This document shows positions 1-5,996 of a stretch of 6,727 nucleotides of DNA, piece by piece. Position numbers and translations under genes: made by a program. Under the pieces are notes generated by a model. The model searched no databases, had not been told where the DNA came from, and saw nothing but the letters and a program-made list of their open reading frames with translations. Positions within the stretch are counted from its first letter, which is position 1. Each line of letters begins with the position of its first letter. Source of the DNA: an uncultured Prevotellaceae bacterium (GTDB taxonomy: Bacteria > Bacteroidota > Bacteroidia > Bacteroidales > Bacteroidaceae); contig OMTC01000099.1 of assembly GCA_900313845.1 (NCBI GenBank), positions 1 through 6,727 on the forward strand, written 5' to 3'.

Positions 1-17
1 AAATAAGCCACGCCCTG

Positions 18-86
18 CCTCCAAGAGGGGAGGAGAAGGAAGAGTAGGCCCCCACCCGACCTCCCCGAGGGGAGGAGAAGGAAGAG
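18..86. repeat. Two direct copies of a GC-rich hairpin repeat
   Basis: Positions 18-44 and 60-86 are 27-bp direct copies that match at 25 positions; they differ only at the fifth-to-seventh base region (AA against CC). Each copy starts with an inverted repeat. In the second copy CCTCCCC (60-66) pairs with GGGGAGG (69-75) around a GA loop, and in the first CCTCC (18-22) pairs with GGAGG (29-33). Each ends in the purine run GAGAAGGAAGAG. Copies lie 42 bp apart, with a C-rich linker. The form resembles the short palindromic intergenic repeats common in Bacteroidales genomes. Whether it is dispersed in this genome cannot be seen from here. It lies beyond the 3' end of mrdA. Confidence 0.75.
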
Positions 87-87
87 A

Positions 88-150
88 GTGAAAAGTGAAG
101 AGTGAAAAGTGAGAAGTGAAGAGTGAAGAGTGAAAAGTGGAGGGTGAAGA
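88..150. repeat. Period-7 tandem array, nine GTGAARA units
   Basis: Nine contiguous heptamers fill 88-150, consensus GTGAARA. Units 1-7 are GTGAAAA, GTGAAGA or GTGAGAA, unit 8 is GTGGAGG and unit 9 is GTGAAGA. There is no reading frame over it that looks like protein. On the other strand the unit reads TTCAC, the same core found in the array at 193-244 and in the coding array at 6341-6368. The array is non-coding and sits downstream of mrdA. Confidence 0.85.
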
Positions 151-218
151 GAAATAGCGTTGGCGTTAGCTTTTCCATCCGGATGGCATCGCTTCACGCT
201 TCACACTCCACGCTTCAC
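130..218. other. Inverted-repeat arms of the two heptamer arrays around a palindrome
   Basis: Positions 130-149 and 199-218 are reverse complements at 17 of 20 bases. The best block is 137-149 against 199-211, matching 12 of 13. The arms share the rare variant unit (GTGGA on one side, TCCAC on the other), which suggests an inverted duplication rather than chance. The loop contains a perfect 12-bp palindrome, CCATCCGGATGG, at 175-186. In the mrdA transcript this would fold as a long imperfect hairpin just after the stop codon. There is no U-run straight after it, so a role as an intrinsic terminator is not supported. It could slow 3' exonucleases; that is inference. Confidence 0.55.
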
Positions 219-244
219 GTTTAAGGCTTCACTCTTCACGCTTC
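193..244. repeat. Period-7 array of TTCACGC-type units overlapping the 3' end of mrdA
   Basis: Seven full heptamers run from 193 to 241, followed by a partial TTC to 244: TTCACGC, TTCACAC, TCCACGC, TTCACGT, TTAAGGC, TTCACTC, TTCACGC. Its orientation is opposite to that of the array at 88-150. The mrdA stop codon (229-231 on the minus strand) lies inside this array, and the last four mrdA codons (Lys-Arg-Glu-Glu) are read from repeat units. Gain or loss of one 7-bp unit would therefore shift the frame of the very end of PBP2. Confidence 0.8.
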
Positions 245-2424
245 TGAGTTTGCACAGCTTTCAGAGAGTCAGCCACGGTGCTACTATCATTCGGAACAGG
301 AATTGGCGTGTTGGTCACAGCCTTTTGCACCGCATTGCGCTTTTGCTCTTCAAGTGCTTTCTTGGCAGCATCTGCCTTCTTTTTGGCTTCTTCCTCTGCT
401 TTTTTCTTCGCCTCTTCAGCCTTTTTCTTTTCTTCTTCTTCGGCTTTCTTCTTTGCCTCAGCAGCCTTCTTCTTTTCCTCCTCCAATTTCTTGAGTTCCT
501 TAGGGTCCTTGGATTTGGTCGAATCAAGCTTTTCTGTTGGTAATTCCTTGCCCATCTTCTTCAGTTCCTTCTTAATAAGACTGGCGTAGGAAATATGCCT
601 TTTTTGGAAAGTAGTCGCCTTATGTTCACTGGCTGGAGAGAGTTTACCATTGATATATTGTTCCATCATCAGCGCACCGATTGGCACACCATAAGTAGCT
701 CCCCACTTACCATTCTCCACATAGACACAAATGGCAATTTTTGGGTTTTCCTTTGGTGCAAAACCCATGAAAGCAGAGTGGTCTTGACCATGCGGATTTT
801 GAGCCGTACCCGTCTTACCACAAGTTTCAAACCAAGGATTATTAGCACCACGACAAGTACCGCCCAAAACTGCCTTGCGCATACCCTCCACCACATAATT
901 ATAGTAATGAGGAGACACTTTCGTTTTATGCTTCTCCAAGAGGCTGTCGGCAAGTGCACCACCCTTCACGCTCTTCACCACATGAGGCGTGACGTAATAG
1001 CCTCTATTGGCAATGGTAGCACCGAGATTGGCAATCTGTAAAGGAGTGAGCAGGACCTCGCCTTGACCGATGGAAATAGAAATGACGGACAGTGGAGACC
1101 ACGTTTTGAAAGCCTTGTCATAGAATTGAGCATTTGGAATCAAACCACGCGATTCGCTTGGAAGGTCCACGCCGAGTTTGTAGCCAAAACCCATCGACAC
1201 CATGTAATCTTTCCAGGTAGTCATGGCATCCTGAATGGTGCGGTATTTATGACGGTCATTCAACATGTGGTAGAGTCCCCAGCAGAAATAACCGTTACAC
1301 GACGTGGCAATGGCTGGAATCAAAGGCAAAGGTGAACCATGTCCATGACATCCCACTTTCATGCGTCCAAAGCGGAAACCACGATGACAAGGATATGCTG
1401 TTTGATAAGTGATTACGCCCTCTTGCATGAATGTCAACGCCTGAGAAGTCTTAAACGTGGAACCAGGAGGGTAGGTTCCGAGCACGGCACGATTGAGCAG
1501 TGGTTTTAAAGGGTCTTGTCCCATTTCAATCATCTTCTTTCCGCGTTCCTTACCTTCGAGCAATCGAGGGTCGTAAGTAGGTGACGAAACCATACAAAGA
1601 ACCTCACCGGTATTGGGTTCGATAGCGACGATGGCACCGAGTTTTCCTTCCATGAGTCGCTCACCCAATGCTTGCAACTTGATGTCGATACTCAGTGTCA
1701 AATCCTTTCCAGGCTTTGGTTTGCGGTCGAATGCACCATTTTGGTAATGTCCTTGAATACGTCCACGAGCATCACGCAGGAGCACTTCCACTCCCTTTTC
1801 GCCACGTAGGTCTTTCTCATAACTACGCTCCACACCCTGCTTACCCATGTAGTCACCCGCTATATAGTAATCATCTTTTTCAATGTCGTAAGGTGAAACC
1901 TCAGCCACATCACCCAGCACATGCGCCAAGTTAGGATAAGCATACTGGCGGATATTTCGTTTTCTCACACTGAAACCACGGAAACGAAACAGTTTTTCCT
2001 GCAAGACGGAATATTCCACGGCAGAAATCTGATTCATGAACAGTTGCTGAGTGTAAGAAGAATAGCCTGGATTCTTTCGACGGTCCTTGATGGTAGCCAT
2101 CTTATCGTCGAACTGCTTACGTGTGATTTTCAGAGTTTTGCAAAAATCGAGCGTGTCCAAATCCTCCACCTCACGCATGGTCACCATGAGGTCGTATGCA
2201 GGTTGGTTGAACACCAACAACTCTCCGTTGCGGTCGTAGATATTACCTCGCGAAGGGTAAATGATATTATTGTGGAAAGCGTTGTTGTCGGCACTCGCCT
2301 TGTAGTCGGAGCTGAACAACTGAAGGAAAGCAAGACGTATGATGTAGGCAACGACAATGACGAATGCAATGCCGCCAATCACATATTTTCTATTATCAAG
2401 TATGCTACTGTTGCCCACCATCAT
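229..2424 (-). CDS. mrdA: Penicillin-binding protein 2, elongasome transpeptidase, with a long charged C-terminal tail
   Basis: This is the class B penicillin-binding protein that cross-links new peptidoglycan during side-wall growth, working with RodA and MreBCD. The 731-residue protein has a short cytoplasmic start, one membrane segment at about 14-37, a PBP dimer domain at about 50-230 and a transpeptidase domain at about 260-590. The three active-site motifs are intact: STFK at 322-325 (nucleophile Ser322), SCN at 375-377 and KTGT at 537-540. Residues about 640-703 form a tail rich in Lys, Glu and Ala in units of 7-8 residues, followed by a Pro/Ser/Thr-rich end. I recall bacteroidal PBP2 as roughly 620 residues, so this tail is an extra of about 100. 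The start is Met1 at 2424; Met2 at 2421 is equally possible, and neither has a clear ribosome site. It starts 24 bp after mreD, so the two are probably co-transcribed. RodA is not visible downstream. Confidence 0.95.
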   Translation of the reverse strand: MMVGNSSILDNRKYVIGGIAFVIVVAYIIRLAFLQLFSSDYKASADNNAFHNNIIYPSRGNIYDRNGELLVFNQPAYDLMVTMREVEDLDTLDFCKTLKITRKQFDDKMATIKDRRKNPGYSSYTQQLFMNQISAVEYSVLQEKLFRFRGFSVRKRNIRQYAYPNLAHVLGDVAEVSPYDIEKDDYYIAGDYMGKQGVERSYEKDLRGEKGVEVLLRDARGRIQGHYQNGAFDRKPKPGKDLTLSIDIKLQALGERLMEGKLGAIVAIEPNTGEVLCMVSSPTYDPRLLEGKERGKKMIEMGQDPLKPLLNRAVLGTYPPGSTFKTSQALTFMQEGVITYQTAYPCHRGFRFGRMKVGCHGHGSPLPLIPAIATSCNGYFCWGLYHMLNDRHKYRTIQDAMTTWKDYMVSMGFGYKLGVDLPSESRGLIPNAQFYDKAFKTWSPLSVISISIGQGEVLLTPLQIANLGATIANRGYYVTPHVVKSVKGGALADSLLEKHKTKVSPHYYNYVVEGMRKAVLGGTCRGANNPWFETCGKTGTAQNPHGQDHSAFMGFAPKENPKIAICVYVENGKWGATYGVPIGALMMEQYINGKLSPASEHKATTFQKRHISYASLIKKELKKMGKELPTEKLDSTKSKDPKELKKLEEEKKKAAEAKKKAEEEEKKKAEEAKKKAEEEAKKKADAAKKALEEQKRNAVQKAVTNTPIPVPNDSSTVADSLKAVQTQKREE
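316..507 (-). other. TolA-like charged single-helix segment encoded within mrdA
   Basis: Codons of residues about 640-703 of PBP2. Successive blocks are AAEAKKK, AEEEEKKK, AEEAKKK, AEEEAKKK and ADAAKKA, alternating 7 and 8 residues, which gives a 15-residue super-unit. Glu and Lys clusters spaced i to i+4 are typical of stable single alpha helices and of TolA domain II; the segment lacks the hydrophobic heptad positions of a classic coiled coil. The minus-strand DNA is almost pure purine (GAA/AAG), so the segment can expand or contract by slippage. It follows the membrane anchor and the transpeptidase domain, so it should be periplasmic. A reaching or tethering role is inference. Confidence 0.7.
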
Positions 2425-2448
2425 CTCTGATATATGTTGTTAGTCTGT

Positions 2449-2955
2449 CTAATCGTCTTTAGGAATAACAATCTGAGCGAAAAGCACGATGATGAATGCC
2501 ATCAGTCCTCCACCTCCCATAGCGATGAGGGTGAGTGTCCAATTCGAGAGGGTGAACGCATCGAGCGCATAGAAGACGATATGGAAAAGAAGCATGGAGA
2601 AAAAGACATAAAGGCTATACCTATGAGCACCCATGCTATGCATCGATGGCACCATGTCGTCAGCCGCATCGCGTGGCGTGAAAAGACTCAAAAGGAAAGG
2701 TTGCATCATTGCCAAAAGTGTTGCTGAACACATGCCCAATCCCATCGTGTTGCTAAACACATCATAGAGCAGACCAATGGCAAAACCCCATAGGAGCAAG
2801 CCCACACGCGAGGCTCCACGTTGGAAATTCATCGTCAAGTAGGCAATGACAACTGGAGTAGCGTATGTGAACACATGCACATGATTCAGGATGATGAGTT
2901 GCAAAAGCAGCAACAGCACCATTCTCCAAAACCGATGTATAATTGATCTACTCAT
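2449..2955 (-). CDS. mreD: Rod shape-determining protein MreD
   Basis: MreD is the integral inner-membrane partner of MreC in the Rod complex that couples MreB filaments to PBP2 and RodA. The 168-residue protein is very hydrophobic, with about six likely membrane segments near 9-29, 33-44, 50-67, 71-92, 112-133 and 138-164. The segment around 57-74 carries the family-type pattern of a Gly-rich helix followed by Asp (GFAIGLLYDVFS). Length and position between mreC and mrdA fit the family, which is poorly conserved in sequence. The start at 2955 lies 46 bp after the mreC stop. The gene ends with TAG, and a second in-frame stop, TAA, follows two codons later (2440-2442). It is probably in one operon with its neighbours. 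Confidence 0.92.
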   Translation of the reverse strand: MSRSIIHRFWRMVLLLLLQLIILNHVHVFTYATPVVIAYLTMNFQRGASRVGLLLWGFAIGLLYDVFSNTMGLGMCSATLLAMMQPFLLSLFTPRDAADDMVPSMHSMGAHRYSLYVFFSMLLFHIVFYALDAFTLSNWTLTLIAMGGGGLMAFIIVLFAQIVIPKDD

Positions 2956-3001
2956 TTTTAATCTACAAAGTAGGTTCTATCAATACTGATGTTTGATTCC
3001 C

Positions 3002-3862
3002 TTAATCATCAACCGTCTGCATAAGGGAGTCCGCCTTCTCTTCCAATGCCTTGCGCTCAGGCTTCGTGTAGTTTGTGATAATCGACACGTTGCGAAGCGT
3101 CTTGAAATCGGTGAAGAGTTCGACTTCCAAACTATACGACATACCATCGGATGAGTCTTTCACTTTCTTCACCTTTCCAATAGGAATACCCTCAGGGAAA
3201 ATATCGGAATAGCCATTGGTCTCCACTATCTCACCCACTTCCACTTTGGCATGACGAGGTATGTCGTTCACATACGAGATATCGGGGTCGCCACGCTGCC
3301 ATTGCATCGTACCGAAGAATTGTGAGTTCTTCATACGACAACTGATTTGAGAACTGGTATTCAGCAAAGGAATCACAATGGAATAATTGCGCGAGGTGAG
3401 ATAAACGATTCCCACCACGCCCTGCGAACACACAACTCCCATTTCGGGACGAATGCCATCTTTCGAACCTTTGTCGATGGTGAGCAAATTGTTTGTACGA
3501 TGAAGCGTAGAACTGATAACCTGCGCTCCCACAAACTTGTAATCCGTCAACATCGTGTCTTGGATGTTGACAAAAGTGGAATTGCCCTGTCTTTTCCTCA
3601 GTTTCTTCTTCAATGCCAACAATTCACTTCTCAGCTGCTCGTTCTCCTGCTCCAAGTAGGCATTCTCCTTACCTAATTTCAGATAAGAGGAAACGTCACT
3701 TGTCAAGCGGTAAGCACCACCCACCATTTGATTGGCAGTCGTGAAATAAACACTACCCTGATAGCTGTTATACTTAAAAAGCGAAATTAGGCTGACGACC
3801 TCTAAGAAGAGGAACACCAGCCAATAAAGATTCTTTTGTATAAAGTCTATCAGATTCCGCAT
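3002..3862 (-). CDS. mreC: Rod shape-determining protein MreC
   Basis: MreC is the bitopic, mostly periplasmic scaffold of the elongasome; it binds and activates PBP2 and links it to MreB through MreD. The 286-residue protein has one membrane anchor at about 13-30, a charged coiled coil at about 62-92 (repeated Glu/Leu/Lys) and two beta-rich domains to about 265. Family motifs are visible: the stretch around 125-152 (LLTIDKGSKDGI, then the GVVG at 148-151) and the ETNGYSDIFPEGIPIGKV region at 214-231. The end, about 268-286, is a short acidic/basic tail. Its ATG is one base after the mreB stop (TAA-G-ATG), so translation is very probably coupled to mreB. No internal promoter is evident. Confidence 0.95.
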   Translation of the reverse strand: MRNLIDFIQKNLYWLVFLFLEVVSLISLFKYNSYQGSVYFTTANQMVGGAYRLTSDVSSYLKLGKENAYLEQENEQLRSELLALKKKLRKRQGNSTFVNIQDTMLTDYKFVGAQVISSTLHRTNNLLTIDKGSKDGIRPEMGVVCSQGVVGIVYLTSRNYSIVIPLLNTSSQISCRMKNSQFFGTMQWQRGDPDISYVNDIPRHAKVEVGEIVETNGYSDIFPEGIPIGKVKKVKDSSDGMSYSLEVELFTDFKTLRNVSIITNYTKPERKALEEKADSLMQTVDD

Positions 3863-3863
3863 C

Positions 3864-4889
3864 TTATCGCATCAAGAACGAGAAGTTGTGAACATTCTTC
3901 AAACAGATTCCTGTTCCGCGAGCCACGCTGTGGAGTGGGTCCTCAGCAATGTGGAACTGAATCTTGATCTTATCGGTCAAACGCTTGTCAAGACCACGAA
4001 GGAGAGCGCCACCACCTGTGAGCCAAATACCGTTCTTCACGATGTCGGCATACAACTCTGGTGGAGTATGCTCCAATGCACTCAGCACGGCTGTTTCAAT
4101 CTTAGCCACCGACTTGTCGATGCAGTGTGCAATCTCCTGATAGGTCACGGCAATCTCCAAAGGAAGTGCTGTGATACGGTTTGGTCCATGCACCACGTAT
4201 GGATCTGGAGCCAAGTCGTTTGGCAACTCCACAAGGGCAGAACCCACATTCTCCTTAATACGCTCAGCCATACGTTCACTGACTTTCACGTTGTGCTGGC
4301 GACTCATATATTCCTGAATGTCGGCTGTGAAGTCATCACCTGCCACACGGATGGAGTTGTTTGAGACGATTCCACCGAGAGAAATCACTGCGATTTCAGT
4401 GGAACCACCACCTATGTCAACCACCATGTTACCTTCTGGTGCCTCCACATCAATACCGATACCGATAGCTGCCGCCATTGGTTCAAAAACCAAATACACG
4501 TCGCGGCCACCAGCATGCTCTGCACTGTCGCGAACGGCACGAAGTTCCACTTCAGTACTACCCGAAGGAACACCAATCACCATACGGAGTGACTGAGAGA
4601 AGAGGTGACGACCAGTCTTCACCATCCTGATCAGTCCGCGCATCATCTGCTCACAAGCATTGAAGTCGGCAATCACACCATCACGGAGTGGACGACAAGT
4701 CAAAATGTTCTCGTGAGTCTTTTCATACATCATCTTTGCCTGATGTCCCACAGCCATCATCTTCTTTGAACTGCGGTCCATAGCAACAACAGAAGGTTCA
4801 TCCACCACAATCTTACCGCCCATGGTAATGATGGTGTTGGCTGTACCCAAGTCGATTGCAATATCTTGTGTTAAACTAAAAAATCCCAT
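3864..4889 (-). CDS. mreB: Rod shape-determining protein MreB, bacterial actin
   Basis: MreB is the actin-like ATPase that forms membrane-bound filaments and directs the elongation machinery around the rod. The 341-residue product has the usual family length. The actin-fold motifs are all present: phosphate-1 DLGTANT at 13-19, the EPMAAAIG helix with Glu136, phosphate-2 DIGGGSTE at 158-165 and the adenosine motif TGGGALLRGL at 291-300. The start MGFFSLTQDIAIDLG matches the family's N-terminus, with a short hydrophobic stretch before the first strand, so the ATG at 4889 is preferred. It heads the mreBCD-mrdA run. A gap of 137 bp separates it from purH, so it may have its own promoter as well as readthrough from purH. 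Confidence 0.98.
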   Translation of the reverse strand: MGFFSLTQDIAIDLGTANTIITMGGKIVVDEPSVVAMDRSSKKMMAVGHQAKMMYEKTHENILTCRPLRDGVIADFNACEQMMRGLIRMVKTGRHLFSQSLRMVIGVPSGSTEVELRAVRDSAEHAGGRDVYLVFEPMAAAIGIGIDVEAPEGNMVVDIGGGSTEIAVISLGGIVSNNSIRVAGDDFTADIQEYMSRQHNVKVSERMAERIKENVGSALVELPNDLAPDPYVVHGPNRITALPLEIAVTYQEIAHCIDKSVAKIETAVLSALEHTPPELYADIVKNGIWLTGGGALLRGLDKRLTDKIKIQFHIAEDPLHSVARGTGICLKNVHNFSFLMR

Positions 4890-5026
4890 GTTTCTATCTA
4901 AAAGTAGTTTATTCCTCGAGTCCCTTAGTCTTCTCGATTAAAGACAACATACATCTACGGTTTATCTTGGAAACCGCTCTCAGCTATTTGACCCTAAAAA
5001 CAAAACCTTAACCGTTTTCTCTCTTT
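4890..5026. other. Intergenic region between purH and mreB with a small hairpin
   Basis: These 137 bp hold no gene, and none of the minus-strand frames I tried shows any remnant of the missing PurH C-terminal domain. An inverted repeat, CGGTTT at 4958-4963 with AAACCG at 4971-4976, could form a 6-bp stem with a 7-base loop, but no T-run follows. The closest match to a Bacteroidetes -7 element is TACTTTTA, about 13-20 bp before the mreB ATG on the minus strand. It departs from TAnnTTTG at the last base and has no clear -33 partner, so I do not call a promoter. Confidence 0.5.
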
Positions 5027-5617
5027 TTACTTTTCAAAGTAAGCATGAATAGCTGTGTCGTAGTGTGAGCTCACACCAAACGCCTGCTTTGCAAACCATT
5101 TGCGCTGTTCCTTAGTGGTAACGGCACCCTGCTTCTTCACGAGGTCGAGCAGCGGTCCATATTCAGCCTTACTTGGAACAATCACCACGTCGTTGAAGTT
5201 CTTGGCACCTGCGCGGATGAGCGAAATGCCACCTATGTCAATTTTTTCAATAATCGTTGCTTCGTCTGTCGTGCTTGCTACTGTTTCTTCAAATGGATAA
5301 AGGTCCACAATCACAAGGTCAATCTCAGGAATCTCATACTTTGCCATTTCCTGCTGATCACTTTCCAATTCACGACGACCCAGGATTCCGCCAAACACCT
5401 TTGGATGCAATGTCTTCACGCGTCCACCCAAGATGGAAGGATAAGTAGTGAGGTCTTCCACCTTCTGGCAAGGATAACCTAAACCTTCAATGAAAGCCTG
5501 TGTGCCACCTGTGCTCAAGAACTGAACACCGTTCTTGTGAAGCTCTGCAAGCAAGTCGTCAAGTCCGTCCTTATGAAAGACCGAAACCAATGCCGTCTTA
5601 ATCTTCTTTTCACTCAT
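5027..5617 (-). CDS. purH: IMP cyclohydrolase domain of PurH, without the AICAR transformylase domain
   Basis: The protein matches the N-terminal, MGS-like half of the bifunctional purine enzyme PurH, which closes 5-formyl-AICAR to IMP in the cytoplasm. Motifs in order are STGGT at 35-39, the GGRVKTLHP stretch at 64-72, DLYPF at 105-109, DIGG at 127-130 and RAGAKN at 135-140; these line the nucleotide site in the family. The product is 196 residues and ends at HAYFEK followed by TAA. Full PurH is about 500-510 residues, so the whole formyltransferase half is absent, and the following 137 bp show no remnant of it. The ATG at 5617 is chosen because MSEKKIKTALVSV is the family-like start. The upstream in-frame TTG at 5671 falls inside the -7 promoter element, so it is unlikely to be in the transcript. 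Alternatives are a naturally split enzyme or a truncated gene. Confidence 0.9.
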   Translation of the reverse strand: MSEKKIKTALVSVFHKDGLDDLLAELHKNGVQFLSTGGTQAFIEGLGYPCQKVEDLTTYPSILGGRVKTLHPKVFGGILGRRELESDQQEMAKYEIPEIDLVIVDLYPFEETVASTTDEATIIEKIDIGGISLIRAGAKNFNDVVIVPSKAEYGPLLDLVKKQGAVTTKEQRKWFAKQAFGVSSHYDTAIHAYFEK

Positions 5618-5668
5618 ATTTTTACTATTTCTTTCTAAAAATGAAGTCCGTTTTTTATTATCGGGTTG

Positions 5669-5676
5669 CAAAGTTA
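5669..5676 (-). promoter_or_regulatory. Bacteroidetes-type -7 element for purH
   Basis: Read on the minus strand, the element is TAACTTTG, an exact match to TAnnTTTG recognised by the Bacteroidetes primary sigma factor. Transcription would begin near 5660-5664, leaving a leader of about 45 bases before the purH ATG at 5617. The -33 element about 20 bases upstream is weak. The element covers the alternative TTG start at 5669-5671, which supports the shorter protein. Confidence 0.65.
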
Positions 5677-5769
5677 GTCAAATTTAGTGACACCGAATAA
5701 ATAAAGCATCAACTTTTTTGCAATCGATTCATAAAAAACCAAATCTTACACTCATTTTACACACTACAG

Positions 5770-5804
5770 TTTTCATTTTTAATTTTTCATTTAGCATTTA
5801 TTGT
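5770..5804. repeat. Period-7 AT-rich array of TTTTCAT-type units
   Basis: Five heptamers in register occupy 5770-5804: TTTTCAT, TTTTAAT, TTTTCAT, TTAGCAT and TTATTGT. Shifted by two bases the core reads TTCATTT, close to the TTCATTC unit inside argE. The last two units are degenerate. It lies between the two divergent promoters. Low-complexity AT DNA can show such a pattern by chance, so this is the weakest of the four arrays. Confidence 0.5.
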
Positions 5805-5968
5805 CATCTCACACCTCCTTTTTTTATTTTACAATTTTACACCATACGAGGAGATTCCGACGCAGATTCAACCCAGTTTTTAACACAAAAAATAGAGCTT
5901 GAATTCCCGACCACCCCCCGTACAATCATTTTTTCATCTAAGTTTTCAGTTTTTCCCTCAAAAAGCAC

Positions 5969-5976
5969 TACCTTTG
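5969..5976 (+). promoter_or_regulatory. Bacteroidetes-type -7 element for argE
   Basis: TACCTTTG is an exact match to TAnnTTTG. It lies 20 bases before the ATG at 5997, so the transcript would start near 5981-5984 with a leader of only about 15 bases. The -33 region about 20 bases upstream is T-rich (around 5943-5953) but lacks a clear TTTG. The position rules out use of the far upstream in-frame ATG at 5718 from this promoter. Confidence 0.65.
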
Positions 5977-5996
5977 CGGGAAAATCAATAATCATC

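Larger units (their letters stand above)
5618..5996. other. Divergent promoter region between purH and argE
   Basis: These 379 bp are AT-rich and hold no supported gene. The in-frame upward extension of argE to 5718 encodes a Phe/Ser/Thr-rich stretch unlike any enzyme N-terminus, and it lies upstream of the argE -7 element. The region holds a Bacteroidetes -7 element near each end, a period-7 TTTTCAT array (5770-5804), and the short direct repeat ATTTTACAC at 5754-5762 and 5833-5841. I could not recognise an arginine or purine operator. Confidence 0.6.

Noticed and set aside
88..150. CRISPR array
   Set aside because: The units are 7 bp and directly contiguous, with no spacers and no repeats of CRISPR length.
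315..527. Minus-strand Arg/Lys-rich open frame within mrdA
   Set aside because: It is a shifted frame of the purine-rich PBP2 tail and has no start context or recognisable fold.
160..589. Plus-strand open frames over the end of mrdA (Phe/Leu/Ser-rich, looking like membrane proteins)
   Set aside because: They are the antisense reading of the Lys/Glu/Ala tail of PBP2; the apparent hydrophobicity is a by-product of the complementary TTC/CTT codons.
2956..3001. Possible internal promoter before mreD (CTACTTTG on the minus strand)
   Set aside because: The spacing is one base short of TAnnTTTG and there is no -33 partner; mreD is more simply read from the upstream operon.
5002..5018. Possible intrinsic terminator after purH: AAAAC/GTTTT stem with a nearby T-run on the minus strand
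   Set aside because: The stem is only five mostly A-T pairs and would be unstable; it does not meet the usual terminator form.
5718..5996. In-frame upstream extension of argE giving 93 extra residues
   Set aside because: It encodes a low-complexity Phe/Ser/Thr stretch, lies upstream of the -7 element at 5969-5976, and has no counterpart in M20 enzymes.
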